From Gammaproteobacteria bacterium (GTDB lineage: Bacteria > Pseudomonadota > Gammaproteobacteria > DSM-16500): a DNA stretch of 64,000 nucleotides. The stretch is taken from positions 57,984 through 121,983 of the forward strand of contig JAJPJI010000009.1 in the NCBI GenBank assembly GCA_021324305.1. Direction: 5' to 3'. The translations under genes were made by a program, and so were the position numbers. The notes below the pieces were generated by a model. The model made no database searches. It was not told where the DNA came from and was given only the letters and a program-made list of their open reading frames with translations. Positions 9,927 through 19,700 of the stretch are shown in pieces; position 1 is the stretch's first letter; every line of letters starts with the position of its first letter.

Positions 9927-10829
9927 TCAAACCCAACTGCGCTTCACAAGAAATTCACTATACAGACGCGCCTCCTCCGAGCCCGGCTCCGGCTTCCAGT
10001 CGTATAACCAGGAGGTTTGCGGCGGCAACGACATCAGGATGGATTCAATGCGTCCTCGTGTCTGCAATCCAAACATCGTTCCACGGTCATAGATCAGGTT
10101 AAATTCGGCATAACGGCCGCGCCGATACAGTTGAAAATTCTTTTGTTTTTCCGTGTAAGGGGCGTGTTTGCGTTTCGTGACAATGGGACGATATGCTTTT
10201 ATGTATTGATTTGCGAGACGTGTCACAAAATCAAAACATGTTTCAAAACCCCATTCATTGAGATCATCAAAAAATAATCCGCCCACCCCTCGCGGCTCAT
10301 TTCTGTGTTTTATATAAAAATAGTCATCACACCATTTTTTGAATCTGTGATACACATCAGAGCCATAACGATCACACACTTCTTTCGCCATGCCATGCCA
10401 GAAAACACAGTCTTCCTCAAATCCATAAGTGGGTGTTAAATCAAAACCGCCCCCAAACCACCAGATGGGATTCTTGCCGCTGCCCGTGGTGGTAAAAAAC
10501 CTGAAATTGGCGTGTGAAACAGGCACATAAGGATTAACCGGGTGTATCACCACCGAAACTCCAAGCACTTCAAAATGCTGTCCTGCAAGCTCGGGCCGCT
10601 TTTCTGTGGCGGATGGCGGCAATGTCGTGCCCATGATATGGGAAAAATTAACGCCGCCTTTTTCAAATACATTCCCGTTTGCAATCACCCGGGTTGTGCC
10701 ATAACCCAGCGCAGAATTCTGCCACTTGTCTGAAATAAACGCTTCCTTGCCATCCTCTTCAGCGAGCTCCTGGCAGATGGAATCCTGCAAATTAATCAAA
10801 AAGACTTTAATTTTCGATATGTTAGGCAT
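9927..10829 (-). CDS. hemF: Oxygen-dependent coproporphyrinogen III oxidase
   Basis: A 300-residue HemF, the usual size. Conserved segments include [61 protein letters not shown] and [15 protein letters not shown]. It decarboxylates coproporphyrinogen III to protoporphyrinogen IX using O2. The start at ATG 10829 matches family N-termini; the frame extends further upstream but without homology. Placement at the head of the cyo operon links heme supply to the heme b/o oxidase. The promoter region faces fnr and contains a perfect FNR box. Confidence 0.96.
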   Translation of the reverse strand: MPNISKIKVFLINLQDSICQELAEEDGKEAFISDKWQNSALGYGTTRVIANGNVFEKGGVNFSHIMGTTLPPSATEKRPELAGQHFEVLGVSVVIHPVNPYVPVSHANFRFFTTTGSGKNPIWWFGGGFDLTPTYGFEEDCVFWHGMAKEVCDRYGSDVYHRFKKWCDDYFYIKHRNEPRGVGGLFFDDLNEWGFETCFDFVTRLANQYIKAYRPIVTKRKHAPYTEKQKNFQLYRRGRYAEFNLIYDRGTMFGLQTRGRIESILMSLPPQTSWLYDWKPEPGSEEARLYSEFLVKRSWV

Positions 10830-10891
10830 TTTTTCTGTTCTCGCTTTATCACCTACACGACATAAGATAATGGTGTTATGCGCGAGATTCA

Positions 10892-10905
10892 TTGATCTAG
10901 ATCAA
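10892..10905. promoter_or_regulatory. FNR box between hemF and fnr
   Basis: TTGATCTAGATCAA is a perfect match to the FNR consensus TTGAT-N4-ATCAA and fully palindromic. Its centre is 41.5 bp upstream of a start predicted from a TATCTT -10 (10864-10869) for hemF, and about 35 bp from one predicted from GATAAT (10922-10927) for fnr. It could therefore serve both divergent promoters. The -10 choices are inference. Confidence 0.85.
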
Positions 10906-10981
10906 TAAATGAGGTTGCCTGGATAATCTGACGATTTCAGGTATGATATTTCATCAAAAATAATTTCAGAGTAAGTCTTGT

Positions 10982-11692
10982 ATGCACACACCCCATATGG
11001 ATGACTCCGTTTGCTGCGGATGCCACCTGACTCCGTTTTGCATAGGCAGCGAAAAATTGAGAGCCAATCCGGAATTTGATTCGCTGCCAGTCAAGCGCAG
11101 ATTTGTGGTGAAAAAAAACGAGCGCCTCATCGCGCCCAATAGTCACTTTCAATATCTTTTTGCGATCGAGAAAGGCTCCATCAAAACGGTACAATCCGAA
11201 GCCGATGGAGGCGAACTTATCCGGGGATTTTATTTTTCCGGCGAAGTATTGGGTTATGAAGCTATTTATTCAGGACGCTATCATTTTACAGCGATTGCAT
11301 TAACTGAAACCCATGTTTGCATGCTGGACTACCATGATTTTTTGTATTACCTGCAATCCAATCCTGAATTGCAACAACACATACTTTATCTGATCAGCTT
11401 GCAGCTCAATGTCGGCTCTTATCTGGTTTCCACCAAGGCGGATCGTAAACTGGCCTGCTTTTTACTGGATTTGTCTTCACGTCTGCATCGAGCACAGATG
11501 CATCCTGAATTCCAGCTGCCGATGTCGCGTCAGGATATTGGCAATTACCTGCGGTTGACGGCTGAAACAGTGAGCCGCACTTTCACTCGATTACAGCAAA
11601 ACAATATCATTTCCATTAACAACAAGAAGATAGGTTTGCTGAAAATTGACGTACTCAGACAGATCGCGGAAGGACTAACGTCGGTAGAGTGA
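10982..11692 (+). CDS. fnr: FNR-type [4Fe-4S] transcription regulator
   Basis: A 236-residue CRP/FNR protein. Cluster ligands match E. coli FNR: Cys11, Cys14 and Cys20 in CxxCx5C spacing and a central Cys113. Cys12 is extra. A cAMP-binding-like barrel precedes the dimer helix, and the HTH MSRQDIGNYLRLTAETVSRTF keeps Glu195, Ser198 and Arg199, the residues that read TTGAT. The predicted role is an oxygen-sensitive switch between aerobic and microaerobic respiration. A consensus FNR box lies about 77 bp upstream of the start, next to hemF-cyo, so autoregulation and control of the oxidase are likely. Confidence 0.95.
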   Translation: MHTPHMDDSVCCGCHLTPFCIGSEKLRANPEFDSLPVKRRFVVKKNERLIAPNSHFQYLFAIEKGSIKTVQSEADGGELIRGFYFSGEVLGYEAIYSGRYHFTAIALTETHVCMLDYHDFLYYLQSNPELQQHILYLISLQLNVGSYLVSTKADRKLACFLLDLSSRLHRAQMHPEFQLPMSRQDIGNYLRLTAETVSRTFTRLQQNNIISINNKKIGLLKIDVLRQIAEGLTSVE

Positions 11693-11740
11693 AATCATTT
11701 TCAATTACAGCATGACAACCAGATTGTGGCACCGTATCGT

Positions 11741-13468
11741 TCATCCTATGTTTGCAACCACACTGAAAAAGACGCGCGGCCGCCAGCCGTCCCCAATCAA
11801 TTGTTCTGCCGCGACTTGTTTTGTCAGCGGCTGCGCCCACATCACATTGCCATTGATATATTTGGTCATCAAGAACCGGACACCGAGACCAGTTGATGTC
11901 GCGCTTTGCTTTCTTGGCACACCGCCAATAAATTCGAAATTCCAGATCATGCCGGCGTCATAGAACGCATAAAGCTCAAGGTCCTGAATGAGTAACTTTC
12001 CTACCGCCCAGTCATATCGCAGCTCAAGACTTCCAGCCGCACCCTTGTCGCCGATTATTTCAGCCACATCATACCCACGTCCTATTTGCGGTCCGCCGAA
12101 CGTAAATTGCTCCGCCGCCAGCAAGGGATTAAATGCCCATTGACCCTGCAGCATTCCGTATAAGGACCATGGGCCTTTGACCGCCTGCAGCCGGCTTGCC
12201 GTCAGTGCGATTTTTGTATAGGTTCCTCGGCCGCCCGGGCGTGATGTTGTCGCTGTATTGATATTGGTGTTGGATGTATAACCCAAAACAGGCAGTCCTT
12301 GCCGGAAATCAGCTGAAATCAGGTTTGCGCCATTCCATCTATCTGCAAAATTGTATGTACCGCCAACATCCAGACTACGCAAGTGATCCGTGTAAAGTGG
12401 AAGATCAAATGTTGTGACTTCACTATCCAGATAATTGAATCCCAGACGATAAGTCAAACTCTGACTACGGGTGCGAATAATGGGAAAAAATACAGTTGTG
12501 TAATAGTTATTATTCAAGCCATCAATTTGCTCCGGTCTCAGGACAAATAACGGATGGGTATGCACACGCGTGCCGCCAATCAGCCACCGGGTTCCTTCAT
12601 CATTCAGTGGCGCATTGTAATTGATATCAGCATAGGTTAACTCGCCGCCTTTTGGTGTTTTTGTAAATGTAAACTGCGTTGAATCGCCGGATGTGGCAAA
12701 TGAATTTGCTGTCAGATTGGCAGTCATTTGCTGCGGACCGATATAGCGAGTTCCATAGTTATCATAAGACAGATAACCGGTTGCAACCTTGTTATTAGCA
12801 ACCATTGTAAGATCCGCGGCACCGGTTTGAGTCTTGGACGGCGACAATACAGATCGCACCTGTGTTCCCGGAATTTCATTCGCCAGCAGTAAATATCGCT
12901 CCATACGGCTAAGCTGCAATGGCGGACACGCCTTGATTCTTTCGCCAAATTTTTGCACCAGGCATTTGGCGCCATTTGGCTTTCCCTGAACATTCACCGC
13001 GCCAATATATCCTTCAATAACCTGTATTGTGACAACACCGCCTTTCACATGCTGCGGAGGCAATATGGCGCGCGACAGAATATAGCCATTGTTACGATAA
13101 TAATTCGTGATGTCCTGCACAATCTTGAAAAGTTCGGCAACAGTAATGGTGTGATGCAAATCATGTTGATAAAGAGGACGCAGTTGCGCCTCAGAATAAA
13201 TACGATTGCCCTTCAGTATGATCTTGTTCAATTGAAATTTGATTTTTTGTGCCTGCGCGGTTAATCCGGTTGGAGCTTCCTGTTTCGGCGCAAGAACAGG
13301 CGGCAATACCTGAGGTGTTGCACCCGGCTGCTGACTTCGGATGGCTGCACCAACCTGGGAAGGCTGCACTGATCCTGGTAATGAGGGAGCTGTTTGTGCC
13401 CAACTGTTTCCTGCCAGCATCATGACACTCACAATTCCGATTAACTTGAACGGCAAATTTGGCGACAT
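11741..13468 (-). CDS. Two-partner secretion transporter, ShlB/FhaC family
   Basis: A 575-residue outer-membrane transporter. A signal peptide ending at NSWA-QT is followed by a Pro/Gln-rich linker, POTRA sequence (FQLNKIILKGNRIYSEAQL and GGVVTIQVIEGYIGAVNVQG), and a C-terminal 16-strand-type barrel containing GGPQIGRGYDVAEI, which corresponds to the family VRGY motif. It secretes a TpsA exoprotein across the outer membrane. Start supported by AAGGA 9 nt upstream. It is divergent from the giant TpsA gene at 13777, so the pair is controlled from the 308-bp spacer. Confidence 0.92.
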   Translation of the reverse strand: MSPNLPFKLIGIVSVMMLAGNSWAQTAPSLPGSVQPSQVGAAIRSQQPGATPQVLPPVLAPKQEAPTGLTAQAQKIKFQLNKIILKGNRIYSEAQLRPLYQHDLHHTITVAELFKIVQDITNYYRNNGYILSRAILPPQHVKGGVVTIQVIEGYIGAVNVQGKPNGAKCLVQKFGERIKACPPLQLSRMERYLLLANEIPGTQVRSVLSPSKTQTGAADLTMVANNKVATGYLSYDNYGTRYIGPQQMTANLTANSFATSGDSTQFTFTKTPKGGELTYADINYNAPLNDEGTRWLIGGTRVHTHPLFVLRPEQIDGLNNNYYTTVFFPIIRTRSQSLTYRLGFNYLDSEVTTFDLPLYTDHLRSLDVGGTYNFADRWNGANLISADFRQGLPVLGYTSNTNINTATTSRPGGRGTYTKIALTASRLQAVKGPWSLYGMLQGQWAFNPLLAAEQFTFGGPQIGRGYDVAEIIGDKGAAGSLELRYDWAVGKLLIQDLELYAFYDAGMIWNFEFIGGVPRKQSATSTGLGVRFLMTKYINGNVMWAQPLTKQVAAEQLIGDGWRPRVFFSVVANIG

Positions 13469-13776
13469 CCAGAATTCCTTTTCGTGATAGTTGTGTTACT
13501 GGTAAAACATATATTGTTTAATAAACCGCCCGGATTGGCAAGATATTATACTACTCGAGCAGACTGTCTCAAAAAAAAGCGCTATTATTTCATGGCCTTG
13601 CTCGGGACGTTTTCGATTTCACGTAAAGAATGAGTCTTATCAACAGGTTGGAGACAAGCATCCGGCTGAAATTTTACAGAATTCTGAGTCATCCTTTGCA
13701 ACCACAAATCTTCCAAAAATGTACTAGGCTTAAGTTAAAGCATTAAAAAATCAGACGAGTACAGAGAGGTTGCATA
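13469..13776. other. tpsB-tpsA divergent spacer, no gene
   Basis: 308 bp without a credible reading frame. It holds the predicted tpsB promoter at 13545-13572 and AGAGAGG as ribosome binding site just before tpsA. No operator palindrome was recognised. Confidence 0.6.
13545..13572 (-). promoter_or_regulatory. Predicted sigma-70 promoter of tpsB
   Basis: On the minus strand TTGAGA (13567-13572) and a perfect TATAAT (13545-13550) are separated by 16 bp. Transcription would begin near 13538, about 70 nt before the tpsB ATG. Confidence 0.55.
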
Positions 13777-16700
13777 ATGTATCGAAAGAAAAACAAGTAC
13801 ATTATTCGAAACTTCGGGAATGCAAAAGGCATATCACTAAATCATAAAATCATTGCATTCGTGTTTGCATTCTCCTTCACATCGGCGGTCATTGCCAATC
13901 CCGTTGTGGGAAATATTGCGTCTGGCAATGTCAGCATTCAGCAAACATCCACCACTACAACTGTAAATCAATCCTCTCCTCAAGCCATCATAAACTGGCA
14001 AAGTTTCAACATCGACAAGCAGGAAGCTACTCATTTTATTCAGCCAGCCGGTGGAATCGCACTGAATCGGATCAATCCTTTGCAAGGTGCGTCACAAATA
14101 TATGGCACACTCACCGCAACCGGACAAATCATACTGGTTAATCCTGCCGGAATTTATATTGGGCCCTCTGCCTATATCAATGTAGGCGGTCTGATTGCGA
14201 CAACTGCAAATATCACCGATCAGGATTTTCTTAGTCGTAATTATAAATTTACACCCGTAGCAAATTACTCAGGTTCGATTGTCAACGAAGGTCAAATTAT
14301 CGCTGCGGATCATGGCCTGATCGCCCTGGTGGGACCGACCGTTACCAACACCGGGCTCATCCGGGCGAATCTTGGTCATGTGATTCTGGCATCAGGCAGC
14401 GCATTCACTATCAATTTTGCAGGCAACGATCTCATCAATTTCTCACTTGATGCACCCACCACTGGAAAAGGCGTCACCAATACTGGATCACTTATTGCTG
14501 ATGGCGGGCAAATTCTCGTTACTGCTAAAGCAGCGCAAGGCGTGCTGGATAATGTGATTAACATGCAAGGCATCGCACAGGCAAAATCAGTGTATAAACA
14601 GAATGGTGAAATTATCATTTCCGGTGATCCGAATGGCGGTGTTGTCAAAGTCGCTTCCAATATAAATGCCTCCGGAAAAGACAAGAGACAAACTGGCGGC
14701 ACAGTTAATATTACAGGATATGACATACTGCTTGACTCACCCACATTGATCGATGTTAGCGGCGATATCGGCGGAGGTACCATTAATGTTGGCGGAAATC
14801 TTCATGGTACAGGAGTTTTGCCTAACGCCAATGCCACTGTGATGACACCCGGAGTAAGTTTACTTGCGGATGCCATCACCAATGGCAATGGTGGTAATGT
14901 GGTCTTGTGGTCAAATGGTGTAACAAAAGCATATGGTAATATCAGCGCTCAAGGCGGTTCGCTTGGAGGCAATGGCGGATTTATTGAAACCTCGAGCAAA
15001 AATTATCTGGATGTGAACGGATTAAATATCAACACAGCAGCACCCAATGGAAATACAGGAACCTGGCTGCTTGACCCAACCAGCATTTATATTGCCAATA
15101 ATCTGAGTAATGCACAGGCAAATGGCATGACTTCGTCAGATACCACGGCTGATACAGGCACAGGCACAGACCCTACCCTGTTTGAAGCATCTGGAGCAAC
15201 GCCGGATTCATTGCTCACTGTTGCCAGCCTGGAATCAGCGTTAGGATCATCGAATGTACTGGTGACAACTTCCAATTCGAGCGGAACGGGTACAGGTGAT
15301 ATTAATGTTGTCGATAATGTCACCTGGAATAATAGTAATTCACTCACTCTGTCCGCATACAGAAATATCAATATCCTTTCAGGCGCGGCGATAACTGACA
15401 CCAGTAACGGCAGTCTCGTTCTACAGGCAAATAATACAGCTGCATTTGACGCAGCATCCGGAAGCGGCCTTGTCAATCAAAGCGGCGGAATCAATGTAGC
15501 AGGCGGTGTCACCGTTTATTCCAATCCATCCAGCTCCAGTTATGTCCCCGTGTCTATTACGAATAGCGGCGGTTCGGTGACCAATTACATGCTGGTAAAT
15601 GATGCCAATGATTTGTCTGATGTGAGCAACGCCAGCTCATCATGGAACAAGGACTTCGCTCTTAACACCAGCATCGATGCCAGCAGCCTGAAAAATTTTA
15701 CGCCCATCGGTAATTCCGGCACCAACTTCACCGGCATATTCAACGGGCAAAATTACACGATCAGCAATCTTTCAATCGACCAGCCATCCACTGATGATGT
15801 TGGCTTGTTTGGCGCAACCAATGGCGCAACACTTGAAAACATGTATCTGCAAAATATCAACGTCATCGGACAGAATTATGTTGGCGGCCTCACTGGCGCC
15901 ATGGTGAATGGCTCCATCGATAATGTTGGCATATTAAGCGGCAATATCTCAGGATCAGGCAGCAAGATTGGTGGACTGCTTGGCGGCAATACAGCAGGAA
16001 CTGGTGCGATTACAAATTCATTCAGCAATACAAATGTCATCGGCGGCGGCTCTCAGATAGGCGGGTTAGTCGGCTTAAGCTTTGCCAATATTAGTGATAG
16101 TTATAGCACAGGAAATGTCTATTCAACCGGAAGTGGTCAATCACAAATTGGCGGTCTGGTGGGGTTAAGCAACCAGGTCGGCGGCGGTCCTGGCAGCATC
16201 ACAGATAGTTACAGTACCGCAAATGTTTACGGTGGTACGTCAAATAACGTAGGCGGACTGGTAGGGTTCAATAACAATGCCGATCCGATTATCAGAAGTT
16301 ACAGTACAGGAAAAGTCACTTCCACGGGCTTCGATGTCGGCGGACTGGTGGGATTTAACAATGAAGCGACCATCGAGGATTCGTTCTGGGACACAACCAC
16401 ATCCGGGACAACCAACCCCGGATCCTATGTGTTAATTAATACATCTGGTTACAACAACTTTGTCAACACAGTTTCCGGGTTAACTACACCGTCATTACTA
16501 GCGCAAAATACTTATTCAAATGCTGGCTGGTCATTTGGCTCATCGCCCGGCTCAGGCACCTGGTTTTCGATTGATGGTTTAACCCGGCCAATGCTGCAAT
16601 CCGAATACAGCACTGCTATCCATACACCGCATCAACTGGAATTAATGACTATGGACCCAACAGCCAGCTATCAACTGGCCAATAATATTGATCTTACGAG

Positions 16701-19700
16701 TGCAATGAACAATCCTGCTGATATCTGGGCAAGCGATGCTGCAATCAATAGTGGTACAGGTTTTATTCCTGTCGGAAAGAGTGGCACGCCATTTACAGGC
16801 ACGCTAAATGGCGAAGGAAACATTATCAATGACTTATATATCAATCAAACAGCTAACGATACTGGGTTGTTCGGTGATGTGGCTTATCCAGCTACGATTA
16901 ATAATCTGGGGATAACAAACGCAAATGTTAATTATACCGGTGATAGCGCGAACATCGGTGTACTGGCGGGATCAACCATTAATTCAGGAAATAATGTTCC
17001 CACGATACAAAACGTTTACACAACCGGATCTTTAAATGTTACCACCAGCAATATCACGGCGATTCGAGCCGGCGGCCTGGTCGGTCAAAATGAAGGAGAT
17101 ATCTCGGATTCATATTCCGGTGTTGATGTTAATGTGATTGGCAACAACTCCGATCCATTCAGTAATCTTTACATCACGGAAGGCGGATTGGTGGGTTCCA
17201 ACTTTTATCCTGGCAGCATTACAAGCTCTTATAGTTATGGCTCTGTTACCAATCTGGCTGAAGGTTTTCCCTTCCTTGATTATGTTGGCGGTCTTGCGGG
17301 AGAAAATCAGAATACGATATCAAATTCGTATAGTCTCTCGAATGTTATCGCGAAAAATGCAACGAGCAATAATATTCCTGTCGTGGCAGCCGGATTTGTG
17401 GGATCCAATGACAATGGCAATTTTATTGGCAATGGCAGTATCAGTAATTCATACAGCACCGGACTGGTGAGTATCACCAATGCGAATGGCACGACTGCGA
17501 CCAACGAAGCAGCAGGATTTGTCGGCGATAATAGTTCCACCGCTGTCTCGGCTATCGCTGACAGTTTCTGGGACACGGATACCAGCAACCAATCAACGGG
17601 CGTGAACGGCAACGCGGGTGTATCGAACCTGCAAGGCGGCTGCTTCACTGGAAGTTGTACGAATGGCGGCCTGGCCAATCTGTCTTCATTTGGCACTTAC
17701 TCCTCCGCTCCCTTTAACTGGGTCATCAGTGATATGCCAAGCACCACTGCAACGCCACCAGCCAGTACCTGGTTTATCTTTGATGGCAGCACGCGTCCAT
17801 TGCTTATGTCAGAGTACAGTACCATTATCCATAATGCCCATCAGTTACAGTTAGCGGGTTCGACACTTGGCGGCAATTATACACTGGCTGAAAATATTGA
17901 TCTTAGCAGTATCAAGAACCCAGCTGATATCTGGGGAACATCAAACTCGAGCGGCACCGGATTTGTGCCCATTGGCAGTTTGTCCACGTCACCTTTCACA
18001 GGGACATTCAATGGCAAAGGCTATCAAATAGCTAATATATATATCATGCAATCTCCTTCAAGTTTGTATGTTGGATTGTTTGGTGCAACCGATTCGCCGG
18101 CTGTTCTCTCCAATTTTGGTCTCACTGGCTCCATCTTCGGTGGTGATTACGTTGCCCTGGATGGCTTTAACAACGGCACCATACAAAATGTCTACAACCT
18201 TGCCAGCATTGGAGGAGGCTCGCTTTTAACAGGCGGTCAATACGTAGGCGGCATCGCAGGCTGGAACAGCGGAAGCATTTCGTACTCCTATAATGCGGGA
18301 AGAATCAGTGGTTCAGGCAGTTCTGTCGGCGGACTTGCAGGTATTAATTACGGCGGTACGATTGCCAATACTTATAACACAGGCGATGTATTTGGGCCCG
18401 GAGCAACCCTGGTTGGCGGGCTGGTTGGCGATAACGTCAATAACGGCGGCGGCAGCATTTCAAATTCGTATAGCAGCGGTACCGTTGCCGGATCATTGGA
18501 TGTAGGCGGCTTTGTCGGCGGCAATTCCGCTTCGATTAATGATAGTTTCTGGGATACTGATTCCAGCGGTCAATCGAGCGGCATTGGTACAGGTACCAGT
18601 GCGCCTACCCTGGTGGGCGGCTGTTTATCCGGCAGCTGCGTAAACGGCGGCTCAGTCAATCTATCGACTCAATCCACTTATCCAGCTACCTGGATAATGG
18701 GTACAGACCCCACAACGAATTCCTGGCTCATATTTGACAGCCAGACACGACCCATGCTGGCAATGGAATATAACACCAACATAATGACACCCCATGCTCT
18801 GCAATTAATGGACATTAATCCTGCCGCTTTAGATAAATCCTATACGCTTGAAACCAATATTGATTTGAGCGGCATCACCAATGCGGCTGATGTATGGGGA
18901 GGCGCTGCGAATACTGCCGGAGGATTTATTCCAATCAGCACATTCAACGGAACATTGAATGGCAGCAATTATGCAGTTTCCAACTTGTATATCAACAAGA
19001 GCGGCGGCGGCAACCTTGCTCTCTTCGGCAATACATCAGATACATCCCTCATTTCCAGCATTGGTGTTTCCGGTGCCATCACCGGTGATGCTCCCATTGC
19101 GATACTGGCTGCAAATAATTCCGGTGTCATTACAGACGCCAATACCAGCGGTACCGTGACTGGTGACGCAGTATCGAATGTGGTCGGTGGTTTTGTCGCC
19201 AACAACAATATCGGCGGGATGATCATGAACTCCTATAATTCCGCTGATGTATCCGGGCTGTATAATGTCGGCGGTCTGGTGTCCGAAAACGCCGGTATCA
19301 TCTCGGACTCCTTTAACCAGGGCACCATTAGCGGCAATTCAGCAAGCTCAAACGGCACAGGTGGACTGGTCAATTCCAACCAGGGCTACATCTTTAAATC
19401 CTATAATACGGGTACCGTCACCACCCCTGGCGTCATTGCAGGCGGTATCGCAGCGACCAATAGTTCTGGCGGATTCATACAAGACACTTATAACACCGGA
19501 TCTATCAATGGCATACAGGCCGGTGGATTGATAGGTAATAACTTTGGCGGTACGGTCACTGATTCCTACAGTACAGGCGTCATTACTGGCTCCAGCCAGG
19601 TTGGCGGAGTAATTGGTGATAACTGGGTTGGAGGCAACGCATCCAATCTCTTCTGGGACACAGCTACATCCGGTCAGGCTTCCGGAATTGGAGTCATAAA

